Below, in pieces: positions 17,701 through 22,825 of a stretch of 29,156 bases of DNA. Every line of letters starts with the position of its first letter. Positions within the stretch are counted from its first letter, which is position 1. The stretch comes from Clostridiales bacterium. GTDB taxonomy: Bacteria; Bacillota; Clostridia; Oscillospirales; Oscillospiraceae. The position numbers and the translations under genes were made by a program. The notes under the pieces are model-generated. The model saw only the letters and a program-made list of their open reading frames with translations. It was not told the origin of the DNA and did no database searches. The stretch lies in the NCBI GenBank assembly GCA_019415645.1, contig DXYV01000037.1, positions 1 through 29,156 of the forward strand, given 5' to 3'.

Positions 17701-18403
17701 GGAGCGGACGGACCGGGAGGCGGGCTGGACGGAAGCGGAGTTCCGCCGGGAGGTGGACCAGATCGCCCGGCGCATCTACGGCGCGCAGGTGGCGGAGACG
17801 AAGGCGCGGGCCAAGGCACAGGCGAAGCAGGCCAGGACCCAGCGCAGCGCCGCCCAGCTGCGGCGGCAGATCGCGCGGCACGCGGGGGAGCTGTCCCAGA
17901 AGCTGCGCAAGCCCACAGACAACCGGCACGTACCGGAGGAGCTGCGCAGGACGGCGGCGGCCCTGCTGGATGCCATCAACCTGGAGAGCGCATACACCGT
18001 GAACCCGGAGACGGGCAAGCGGACCAGGAACGGCGGCGGGGACCCCGTCAAGCGGACGGAGGCCTTCCGGGCCCTGAAGGAGCAGTATCAGGCCATCGTC
18101 AACGACGAGGGCAGCGAGTTTGTGGTGGACCCCAATCTGTTCGGCAGCGACGCGGAGGGCATCCAGGGCAACTTTGACAAGGTGCTGAAATGGAAAGACG
18201 TGCGGCTGGCGGACATGAACCTGGAGCAGCTGGAGACGGTGTGGCAGGTCATCCGGGCGGTGGAGAAGTCCATCACCACGGCGGGCAAGACCCTGTCGGC
18301 GGCCAAGTACGAGAGCACGAAGCAGTGGGCGGACGCCCTGCATCCTGATCGCGCTGTTTTCCTCCGTAGTGCGGCTGAAATACAAAAAGCATTTCACCTT
18401 TGA
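14687..18403 (+). CDS. Stranded polyvalent mobile-element protein (LPD-type, zincin and ART-like domains), probably truncated at both ends
   Basis: A 1238-codon open frame. No ribosome site supports any early start: codons before about 14840 lie in the glpK control region, and a GTG at 14891 is possible. Seen in order: a linker with DNG repeats (97-115); a domain at about 199-307 (INARSVKDDLSHG, FQQNWKGRPYDGYVFAAPV, FYLHEVV) of the kind found in large polyvalent proteins of phages and conjugative elements; an HELTH zinc-protease motif (His500, His504, candidate third ligand near 553-554); a second associated domain (about 640-800); an ADP-ribosyltransferase-like domain (about 866-985) with YHGT, SFFSPWEDDARGYG and EEYIAFYPEQIK; then a charged helical region. 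Polyvalent proteins bundle such enzymes for injection into a new host. The C-terminus runs into unrelated DNA at about 18335-18340. The frame is uninterrupted over 3.5 kb, so either decay is recent or it is expressed. Domain names are from motif memory, not searched. Confidence 0.62.
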   Translation: MRLCARHCRAICVKTAVSTGFRTNSDIVAMCRLTHLFRTHYYSPLWGGKTRGRTGTERETAGTCAAEAVQDTRAKQEALGRAAQEQLDTLEGAQATIDNGPSAIDNGQWTVDNGQLTGDHGSAEQTGRVDIGDIFKPAGQNKTASTGETVNRGESVGVIQNLRNHIPSFAGIQPVFAVSSQEIRTTDGHTMAEKARTLFEKIKGVVTRQGFGDVEINARSVKDDLSHGVGPAKAAVIPAIPSVIQNGVQIDFQQNWKGRPYDGYVFAAPVTLDGNTVYVAAVVKQTSKNRFYLHEVVDSNGNIIKIDSEERANPTGLAADGDAGTQSSLSTASIIRQEAQEVKAQDARTGQKVSIGDVFRPAQGTAQESGRGPMRAVRPAGRLSERNRRLRRHLARRSAPTAGANESAAADGGSAEQTGQVDIGDIFKPADTGPGLVRDSYTATLDRQLRQEVHDVAKLLGVQVRFVDQVDGGAANAAIRGNEVLIERDNPAPVRALLGHELTHRIQDLAPEQYAAFRAAALRELGNTREQAEGVQALCRQQGRTLSTEAALDEVAADYAGQLIEDQDLLKRFIRNNQQDRSLLQRLLDAVRSLAEKLTGRWKARARSAQTLLEQAVQAAAETVQTRTGQNESAAQEDGAERFSIKYDRNNNPYVVIEEDILDGVPRNEWVKTVKDNLRQKFPNGVTVGNNVIEIDKQSRGEMTYSRYTQRLMQSDPELYADKLRATNNADEILRASRDYVNEALAHPRRDNIQEFARGEVLMQIGGKDYSAQVVVAMRANGKLLLYDLLNLKQTAIKEKTGYSKVKAVNPQSETGSQTVSSNSSVPQTEDEVKTRYSLKDTDSEGRTLTQEQQEFFRDSKVVDEDGQLLVVYHGTDAEFTIFDRTMGRANMDIQGSFFSPWEDDARGYGGTVEAYYLNLTNPADEGTAYQALRRFQGQNGAGAKARDHLIRQGYDGVNNSGEEYIAFYPEQIKRVDNAAPTADPDIRFSLKGSREMQQAVKELMERTDREAGWTEAEFRREVDQIARRIYGAQVAETKARAKAQAKQARTQRSAAQLRRQIARHAGELSQKLRKPTDNRHVPEELRRTAAALLDAINLESAYTVNPETGKRTRNGGGDPVKRTEAFRALKEQYQAIVNDEGSEFVVDPNLFGSDAEGIQGNFDKVLKWKDVRLADMNLEQLETVWQVIRAVEKSITTAGKTLSAAKYESTKQWADALHPDRAVFLRSAAEIQKAFHL
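14763..14792. repeat. Overlapping palindromes near the glpK promoter
   Basis: ACATTG-TTG-CAATGT (14763-14777) and AATGTGT-6-ACACATT (14773-14792) overlap, and ACACATT recurs at 14801-14807. They lie just downstream of the predicted glpK -10 on the minus strand, a usual place for repressor binding. Confidence 0.45.
14808..14837 (-). promoter_or_regulatory. Predicted sigma-A promoter of glpK
   Basis: On the minus strand: TTGTTT (14832-14837), 18-base spacer, consensus TATAAT (14808-14813). This gives a leader of about 180 bases. The -35 is weak. Its outer edge coincides with the left boundary of the mobile-element-like open frame. Confidence 0.5.
14975..15030 (+). repeat. Minisatellite of TTGACAATGGA units
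   Basis: Three to four imperfect copies of (A/G)TTGACAATGGA(C) at 14975-14987, 14996-15007 and 15018-15030, with a partial CAATGGAC unit between. They encode repeated IDNG/VDNG. This lies in the linker of the polyvalent frame. Confidence 0.8.
15046..15099 (+). repeat. 54-base direct repeat, copy 1 (VDIGDIFKPA tag)
   Basis: Matches 15922-15975 at 51 of 54 positions and encodes SAEQTGRVDIGDIFKPA. A more divergent third version (KVSIGDVFRPA) lies at 15740-15772. Confidence 0.9.
15922..15975 (+). repeat. 54-base direct repeat, copy 2 (VDIGDIFKPA tag)
   Basis: Second copy of the repeat at 15046-15099, placed right before the zincin domain. Encodes SAEQTGQVDIGDIFKPA. Confidence 0.9.
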
Positions 18404-18434
18404 ACATAAGGCCAACGCCAAACCCAGGCCATAA
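18339..18434 (+). pseudogene. C-terminal fragment of a membrane protein at the right-hand junction
   Basis: In a different frame from the polyvalent protein, 31 codons read CILIALFSSVVRLKYKKH and on to a Lys/Pro-rich end (NAKPRP) before TAA. A hydrophobic segment followed by a positive cytoplasmic tail is typical of the last membrane helix of a transporter or permease. It is followed after 8 bases by a 20-bp terminator hairpin, as the real end of a gene would be. No start or upstream part exists in this frame, so the rest of the gene appears to have been removed or displaced. Family not recognised. Confidence 0.5.
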
Positions 18435-18442
18435 ACAAAGAA

Positions 18443-18487
18443 AGCGCCGCCCCGGACGGTACAAAACGTACCGTCCGGGGCGGCGCT
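18443..18487. terminator. 20-bp perfect hairpin, bidirectional terminator
   Basis: The stem 18443-18462 pairs perfectly with 18468-18487 around an AAAAC loop. Plus-strand tail TGTTTGGTTT; minus-strand tail TTCTTTGTTT. It serves the hydrolase gene on the minus strand and the gene remnant on the plus strand. Confidence 0.88.
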
Positions 18488-18513
18488 GTTTGGTTTGGCG
18501 GGAGGCCGGCGGG

Positions 18514-19464
18514 TCAGGCAAGACCGCCCTCCAGGGCCCGCTGGAGGAAGTCGTCCACGGTCTCCCAGTAGAGCGCGGGGTCAGTGACCACAGACCGGGC
18601 GTGGCCAGCCCGGGGCATCCACAGGAATTCCTTGGGACATTTGGCCGCCTCGTACAGGTCGGCCATCATGGAGGCGGGGACAAAGTCGTCGTTCACGCCG
18701 TGGATGAACAGGGTGGGGGTCTTGGAGCGGCGCACGGCGTTGAGGGTATCGGCGTTTTTCAGATCAAACCTGGCCCGCCGCTTGGCGGTGGAGCGCAGGG
18801 CGCTCAGCGCGGGACCGGCCGGCCCTTTGCCGTTCCCGTTCTGCTCCAGTACGTGCCGCATGATGGCCAGGGCGGAGGTATAGGCGCAGTCGGAGACTAC
18901 CGCCTTTACGTTGGCGGGGAGGGGGCCGCCGGTGGTCATCAGCGCGGCGGCGGCGCCCATAGAAACACCGTGCAGAACAAGGGGGGCCTTGGGATCTTGA
19001 TGAATCAGGCGGGAGACCCAGGCCACAAGATCCAGCCGATCGTCCCAGCCGTAGCCCACATAGTCCCCCTGACTGGCCCCGTGGCCCCGCAGATCGGGCA
19101 GCAGCACGTTCCAGCCCTGCTCCAGGTAGTGCCGGGCGTAGACACCCATGGATTCGGAAGAATCCGCATATCCGTGGATACAGACCGCCCAGCGGCGGCA
19201 GTTCGGGTCCGCGCAGCGAATCAGGCTGGCGTGGAGCCGCAGCCCATCCACAGAGGTGACCGATACATCCCGCCGGTTTTTCAGCCCGGTCAGCCATAGC
19301 CGGCCCTGATAGATTTCATCAGACGGGTCGGTATCGCCGGCGGAATCGTGCCGCTTGGGCACCATGGCCAGTTCATAGAAATAGTTGCCCGCAGCGGCCA
19401 GACTGCCCATGCCCGCCGCGCCGGCCAGCAGACCAAGCAGGCCGAACTTCGCTCCTTTTTTCAT
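18514..19464 (-). CDS. Membrane-anchored alpha/beta hydrolase
   Basis: 316 residues from ATG at 19464, which has GGAGG 8 bases upstream; a TTG at 19479 overlapping that ribosome site is unlikely. The N-terminus MKKGAKF plus a Gly/Ala/Leu-rich segment (8-26) is an uncleaved signal anchor. The hydrolase core shows the oxyanion region VCIHGYADSSES, the DLRGHGASQGDY loop, nucleophile Ser168 in HGVSMGAAA, acid Asp259 (GVNDDFVP, or Asp260) and His288 (AGHARS), a complete triad. It resembles the extracytoplasmic serine hydrolases of Firmicutes annotated as S9-like or BAAT/YqkD-type peptidases or esterases. Substrate unknown. Monocistronic, with its own promoter and terminator. Confidence 0.9.
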   Translation of the reverse strand: MKKGAKFGLLGLLAGAAGMGSLAAAGNYFYELAMVPKRHDSAGDTDPSDEIYQGRLWLTGLKNRRDVSVTSVDGLRLHASLIRCADPNCRRWAVCIHGYADSSESMGVYARHYLEQGWNVLLPDLRGHGASQGDYVGYGWDDRLDLVAWVSRLIHQDPKAPLVLHGVSMGAAAALMTTGGPLPANVKAVVSDCAYTSALAIMRHVLEQNGNGKGPAGPALSALRSTAKRRARFDLKNADTLNAVRRSKTPTLFIHGVNDDFVPASMMADLYEAAKCPKEFLWMPRAGHARSVVTDPALYWETVDDFLQRALEGGLA

Positions 19465-19494
19465 TGCCGTATCCTCCAAAAATCCATTTCCTTC

Positions 19495-19523
19495 ACTATA
19501 CTCCCGCCGTCCGGTCTAGTCAA
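19495..19523 (-). promoter_or_regulatory. Sigma-A promoter of the hydrolase gene
   Basis: On the minus strand: TTGACT (19518-19523), 17-base spacer, TATAGT (19495-19500), about 30 bases before the start codon. A near-consensus promoter that supports the chosen start. Confidence 0.75.
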
Positions 19524-19651
19524 CCCCGAGGGCGGAAAAAGACGGGCGGACCAGGGCGGGCGGAAATAGAATGTGCAACCGGGGGATGAAATATGTCCCA
19601 TAAGCGGGTCTGATAGGCGAAAAGCAAGCAAAAAAGTTTGCGCGGTTTGCT

Positions 19652-19680
19652 TGACATAACAACAGAAAAATGGTAATCTG
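19652..19680 (+). promoter_or_regulatory. Near-consensus sigma-A promoter with no obvious gene behind it
   Basis: TTGACA (19652-19657), 17-base spacer, TAATCT (19675-19680). It faces right, into a region with no recognisable gene for about 550 bases on that strand. Only a 16-codon frame (19749-19799) could be translated, and it lacks a well-placed ribosome site. Confidence 0.7.
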
Positions 19681-19687
19681 TTCCTAC

Positions 19688-19711
19688 GTTATAGAACGAA
19701 TGTTCTATAAC
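19688..19711. promoter_or_regulatory. 24-base palindrome with LexA-type GAAC-N4-GTTC core
   Basis: Perfect 10-bp arms (GTTATAGAAC and GTTCTATAAC) around GAAT. The core GAACGAATGTTC fits the Gram-positive LexA (SOS) box pattern GAAC-N4-GTTC. It sits 7 bases after the -10, over the predicted start point, where a repressor would block transcription. Confidence 0.6.
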
Positions 19712-19796
19712 TGTTTTGTTCAAACCCAGTGGTGACCGGTCCCAGGGAATGACAGAAAGAGGGGAGTTGATTCCGATAGAACGCCGCCGTGCCCAG

Positions 19797-20235
19797 TGAG
19801 CTTTGCCATGAAAGGAAAAAGCTCGGCGCAGGCGATTGGCCGCTTGCACCGAGCTGGAAAGGACAGGTGATCTGAACTATTCTGGATGGAAAAACGCTGC
19901 CCACTTGGCGGCGCACCAACTGCGAGCCCAGCGCAGCGGGTCGCAGTTGGAAGCGACTGCGACCACAGTCGCGTTTCGGAGCCAACCGCCCGCAAAGCGG
20001 GCGGCACTTGGGCGGAGATGAGCAGCAGAATGAGCGCGCGATGAGCTTTACAATGAAATGAAAAAGCTCGTCGCAAGCGATATGTCGCTTGCGGGCATAA
20101 AGAAGCCGCCCGCCGGGCGGCACGCCAACTGCGAGCCCAATGAAGTGGGGCGCAGTTGGAAAGGAGGGGCAGCGGCGTGAGCGCGCTCTGACTTATAAAA
20201 TAAGTCGGAGCAAGCGATACAAAGCTTGCTCCGAC
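19797..20235. repeat. Array of palindromic intergenic repeats
   Basis: About 440 bases built from repeated hairpin modules. Module 1, TGAGCTTT...AAAAAGCTC plus a GCAAGCGA/TCGCTTGC hairpin, occurs at 19797-19847 and 20042-20092 (43 of 51 identical), with a diverged relative at 20188-20235. Module 2, CCAACTGCGA...CGCAGTTGG, occurs at 19916-19950 and 20125-20159. Module 3, CCGCCCGC-AAA-GCGGGCGG (19986-20004), has a short counterpart at 20105-20121. All frames are crossed by repeats, so the reverse-strand open frames here are judged non-coding. They resemble REP/MITE-like intergenic elements, but no target-site duplication could be defined. Confidence 0.75.
20204..20235 (-). terminator. Terminator of the tRNA transcript
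   Basis: A 12-bp stem GTCGGAGCAAGC/GCTTGCTCCGAC (20204-20215 with 20224-20235), followed on the minus strand by TTATTTTAT. It lies immediately after tRNA-Tyr and is also the last unit of the repeat array. Confidence 0.7.
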
Positions 20236-20236
20236 G

Positions 20237-20321
20237 TGGTGGAGGAGGATGGATTCGAACCATCGTAGGCATAGCCAGCAGATTTACAGTCTGTCCCCTT
20301 TGGCCACTTGGGTACTCCTCC
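20237..20321 (-). tRNA. tRNA-Tyr (anticodon GTA)
   Basis: Minus strand: acceptor stem GGAGGAG (20315-20321) pairs with CTCCTCC (20241-20247), discriminator A (20240), encoded CCA (20237-20239). The anticodon loop CTGTAAATC holds GTA (plus 20285-20287), the T-loop reads GGTTCGAATCC, and a long variable arm is present, as expected for bacterial tRNA-Tyr. Confidence 0.97.
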
Positions 20322-20343
20322 GTATGAACTTGTCGAGGTTTGG

Positions 20344-20419
20344 TGGAGCTGGTGGACGGATTCGAACCCCCGACCTGCTGATTACAAATCAGCTGCTCTA
20401 CCAGCTGAGCTACACCAGC
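20344..20419 (-). tRNA. tRNA-Thr (anticodon TGT)
   Basis: Minus strand: acceptor GCTGGTG (20413-20419) pairs with CACCAGC (20348-20354), followed by discriminator T and encoded CCA (20344-20346). D-arm AGCTCAGCTGGTAGAGC, anticodon loop TTTGTAA with TGT, and T-loop GGTTCGAATCC are present. It lies 22 bases upstream of tRNA-Tyr in the same transcript. Confidence 0.97.
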
Positions 20420-20449
20420 TTGTAGCACCTCACGCATGCAGCGAAAGTT

Positions 20450-20478
20450 ATTTTAGCAGAGAGGAGGCCGAATGTCAA
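20450..20478 (-). promoter_or_regulatory. Sigma-A promoter of the tRNA-Thr/Tyr operon
   Basis: On the minus strand: consensus TTGACA (20473-20478), 17-base spacer, TAAAAT (20450-20455), about 30 bases before tRNA-Thr. The GAGGAGG seen on the plus strand at 20461-20467 falls in this spacer and does not fit the start of the next plus-strand gene. Confidence 0.85.
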
Positions 20479-20485
20479 CACCTTT

Positions 20486-20725
20486 TTGAGAAATTCAAAG
20501 AAAAAATTTGGAAAGAGGGGCAGAAAAACGGGACTGATCCGAAAAACGCCGCCGCTGGACCGGCAGACGGAGCCGGCGGTGGCCTGGTGCGACCGCTGTT
20601 TGGGGGAGATTTACGAGGGGGAGGACTACTACCGCATCGAAGGGCGGACTATCTGTGTGGATTGCCTGCCCGGGCTGGCGGAAGAATGGTTCCGCGCGAA
20701 CCGAATCACAGGAGGAATTTCATAG
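20486..20725 (+). CDS. Small zinc-ribbon-like protein (79 aa)
   Basis: A basic N-terminus (RNSKKKFGKRGRK) is followed by a compact two-CxxC module, WCDRCLGEIYEGEDYYRIEG then ICVDCL, with spacing that suits one bound zinc ion. A PGLAEEWF helix follows. The start is uncertain: TTG at 20486 has no clear ribosome site, while GTG at 20579 with GGAG 6 bases upstream would give a 48-residue protein that keeps the zinc module. No named family is recognised. It is the first of three closely spaced small genes ending in a sigma-like protein, so a role in transcription or nucleic-acid binding is plausible but inferred. Confidence 0.6.
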   Translation: MRNSKKKFGKRGRKTGLIRKTPPLDRQTEPAVAWCDRCLGEIYEGEDYYRIEGRTICVDCLPGLAEEWFRANRITGGIS

Positions 20726-20729
20726 CTTC

Positions 20730-20963
20730 ATGACCTTATACGAACTATCCATGGAATACAGTGCCAGCGCCGCGGCCATCCGGACGCGAATCGGCGCGCT
20801 GCGCCAGCTGTGCGAACAGACCGAGGACGAGGGGGCGCGGCAGCTGCTGGAACACCGCATCCGCGTGCTGAACGCCATGTGGCGGGAGACCCGGGAGATC
20901 GCGGTACTGACGGAACATTATTACGACAGGGGGTATCGCCGCAATGGGAAATACATCCTATGA
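20730..20963 (+). CDS. Small helical hypothetical protein (77 aa)
   Basis: A nearly all-helical, charged sequence (MTLYELSMEYSASAAAIRT, then LRQLCEQTEDEGARQLLEHR, and a C-terminal REIAVLTEHYYDRGYRRNG). It has heptad-like leucines, suggesting a helical hairpin or coiled coil. The start codon lies 4 bases after the zinc-ribbon stop, with AGGAGG 14 bases upstream (long spacing). Its end overlaps the next gene by 20 bases, so translation is probably coupled. Similar small helical proteins accompany region-4-only sigma-like proteins in Clostridia and their prophages, but no family is named with confidence. Confidence 0.65.
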   Translation: MTLYELSMEYSASAAAIRTRIGALRQLCEQTEDEGARQLLEHRIRVLNAMWRETREIAVLTEHYYDRGYRRNGKYIL

Positions 20964-21258
20964 CAAGGCGGGCTATCTGGCCGATCTGGCCGTGTACGCC
21001 CGGTTCATGGCGGAGGACAACAGCGCCCAGATCAACCGCCTCAAACGAAATCTGGCCCGGGCCCTGCGCCAGGATGTGACCCCGCGGCAGCGGGAATATC
21101 TGATGCTGTATTACGGCGAGGGGCTGAACCTGCGGGAGATCAGCCAGCGCCTTGGGGTCAACAAATCCACGGTGTCCCGCACCATGAAGCGGGGCCGGGA
21201 GCGGCTCCATCGCTGCCTGCGCTACGGTGCAGCTGCTTTGCTGGAGGACGAGGAATAA
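20944..21258 (+). CDS. Sigma-70 region 4-like HTH protein (104 aa)
   Basis: The C-terminal half is a clear sigma region 4: VTPRQREYLMLYYGEGLNLR, then EISQRLGVNKSTVSRTMKRGRERLHRCL, with the -35-recognition helix around NKSTVSRTMKRGR. The N-terminal half (about 1-45) is a helical segment without region 2 (no -10-binding or core-binding part), so it cannot be a complete sigma factor. It could act as a helper, a partner to a separate region-2 protein, or a repressor/activator of the kind found in mobile elements. It overlaps the upstream gene by 20 bases and is followed by a terminator. The next gene is rpoN, which has its own promoter. Confidence 0.85.
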   Translation: MGNTSYDKAGYLADLAVYARFMAEDNSAQINRLKRNLARALRQDVTPRQREYLMLYYGEGLNLREISQRLGVNKSTVSRTMKRGRERLHRCLRYGAAALLEDEE

Positions 21259-21303
21259 ACAGGCGCCGGCGCGGAGGAAACTCCGTGTCCGGCGCCTGTT
21301 TGG
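21258..21303 (+). terminator. Terminator after the sigma-like gene
   Basis: A 12-bp outer stem (21258-21269 with 21289-21300) and an inner CGGAG/CTCCG stem around GAAA, followed by TTT. It starts at the stop codon of the sigma-like gene. Confidence 0.82.
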
Positions 21304-21337
21304 CGGAGCGTTACTAGCAATTTCTATGCCAACGTTG

Positions 21338-21366
21338 TTGAAATTTGCGCGTTTTTGTGGTATTCT
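21338..21366 (+). promoter_or_regulatory. Sigma-A promoter of rpoN
   Basis: TTGAAA (21338-21343), 17-base spacer, TATTCT (21361-21366), about 32 bases before the start codon. Confidence 0.7.
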
Positions 21367-21398
21367 GCACATAAGAACACAACAAGGGAGGGGTATTC

Positions 21399-22754
21399 TT
21401 GGAGCTGGGCCTGACGCTGAAACAGACACAGACACTCTCGCCGCAGATGATGCAGGCCATGGAGATCCTGCAGATGGGGTCCCAGGAGCTGCTGGAGTAC
21501 ATCGAGGAGACCTTACAGGAAAACCCGGTTCTGGACAGCGAGGAGCACCGGGAGGAACCGGAGGACGTCTCGCTGCTGCGCCGGAAGCTGGAGTGGCTGG
21601 AGTCCACAGATGTGCAGAACCGCGCTTACCACCAGCAGGACGCGGAGGAGGGGCGGGACCCGCTGGACATGAACGGATCCAACCCCATGGAGGAGAGCCT
21701 CTATTACTATTTGAAATCCCAGGTGCGCTTTGAACAGCTTGATCCAGCAGTGGGCCGGGTAGCGGACTATCTGATGGAGAGCCTGGACTCCAACGGCTGG
21801 CTGGACGAGCCCGAGGCCGATGTGGCGGTCCGGCTGGGGGTGAAGCCTGCGGTGGTGACTGAGGCCCTGAAGGTCCTTCAGAGCCTGGAGCCCGCCGGCG
21901 TGGGAGCCCGGACTCTGGCGGAGTGCCTGCGTCTGCAGCTGGAGCGCCGGGGGGAGACCGGCCTGGCCATGACCATCGTGGACCGCTATCTGGAGGCTAT
22001 GAGCCGGGACCGTTACCATCAGATCGCCAAGGAGACCGGGGCCAGCCGCACCCAGGTGCAGGAGGCCTGCCAGCTCATCCGGTCCCTCAATCCACGGCCC
22101 GGTATGGGCTTTTCCGCCCGGGAGCACCTGCGCTACATCACCCCAGACTTGGTGGTGGTCAATTTTGAGGACCACTTTGAGATTCTCACCAACGATTACT
22201 ATTTCCCAACCCTGAAGGTGAGCCAATATTACAGCCAGCTCTACCGGGAGACCGGGGACACACAGGTGAAGGAATACCTCAATGACAAGCTCAAGCAGGC
22301 CCGCTGGGTGGTGCGCAGTGTGGAACAACGCCGTTCCACGCTGATGAACGTGGCCCGCTGCGTGGTGGACCGGCAGGAGCGGTTTTTCCGCCAGGGGCCG
22401 GGGCACCTGCGTCCGCTGCTCCTTACCGACGTGGCTCAGGAGCTGGAGGTCCATGAGTCTACCGTCAGCCGGGCGCTGAAGGACAAATACCTCCAGTGCG
22501 CCCACGGCGTGTTCCCCATGGGATACTTTTTCTCCCGGGGCCTGGGCGGCGCCGGGGAGGAGGGCGTGTCTCCCGATCGGGCAAAGACCCGTCTGCGCGC
22601 CCTGATCGACGGAGAGGACAAGAAAAAGCCTTTGTCCGACCAAAAGCTGGCGGAACGGCTGGCTGCCGAGGGAGTCCCCCTTTCCCGCCGCACCGTGGCG
22701 AAATACCGGGATGAACTGGGCATCCCTTCCACAGCCGGACGGAAGACGTTTTAA
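21399..22754 (+). CDS. rpoN: RNA polymerase sigma-54 factor
   Basis: 451 residues. The Gln/Leu-rich region I (LKQTQTLSPQMMQAMEILQM, about 7-26) contacts activators. An acidic region II follows (about 40-75), then a core-binding domain containing DYLMESLDSNGWLDE. An HTH near 349-380 reads HESTVSRALKDKYLQC. The C-terminal RpoN box SRRTVAKYR (429-437) binds the -24 element. It directs RNA polymerase to -24/-12 promoters that need an AAA+ enhancer-binding protein; none is encoded in this window. The start is TTG with AGGGAGGGG 6 bases upstream. A slightly different but recognisable RpoN box (textbook ARRTVAKYRE) is noted. Length is normal. Confidence 0.95.
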   Translation: MELGLTLKQTQTLSPQMMQAMEILQMGSQELLEYIEETLQENPVLDSEEHREEPEDVSLLRRKLEWLESTDVQNRAYHQQDAEEGRDPLDMNGSNPMEESLYYYLKSQVRFEQLDPAVGRVADYLMESLDSNGWLDEPEADVAVRLGVKPAVVTEALKVLQSLEPAGVGARTLAECLRLQLERRGETGLAMTIVDRYLEAMSRDRYHQIAKETGASRTQVQEACQLIRSLNPRPGMGFSAREHLRYITPDLVVVNFEDHFEILTNDYYFPTLKVSQYYSQLYRETGDTQVKEYLNDKLKQARWVVRSVEQRRSTLMNVARCVVDRQERFFRQGPGHLRPLLLTDVAQELEVHESTVSRALKDKYLQCAHGVFPMGYFFSRGLGGAGEEGVSPDRAKTRLRALIDGEDKKKPLSDQKLAERLAAEGVPLSRRTVAKYRDELGIPSTAGRKTF

Positions 22755-22825
22755 GAGAAGCGCCAAACGCGGCTCTGCCGGCTGTGGAGAGACGGGCAGA
22801 CAGACTGGGAGAAGGAGAGAGTGGC

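Noticed and set aside
17042..18421. Long minus-strand frame opposite the polyvalent protein
   Set aside because: The plus frame carries recognisable domain motifs over the same span; the reverse product is Leu/Arg/His-biased and typical of antisense frames in GC-rich DNA.
19520..20437. Several minus-strand open frames between the hydrolase and the tRNA genes
   Set aside because: They run through palindromic repeats and even into tRNA genes, and contain the same translated repeat segments in different frames, so they are judged non-coding.
20308..20733. Plus-strand 141-codon frame
   Set aside because: It crosses the tRNA-Thr gene and the tRNA promoter; its translated tRNA segment (DSNPRPADYKSAALPAEL) is a well-known artefact.
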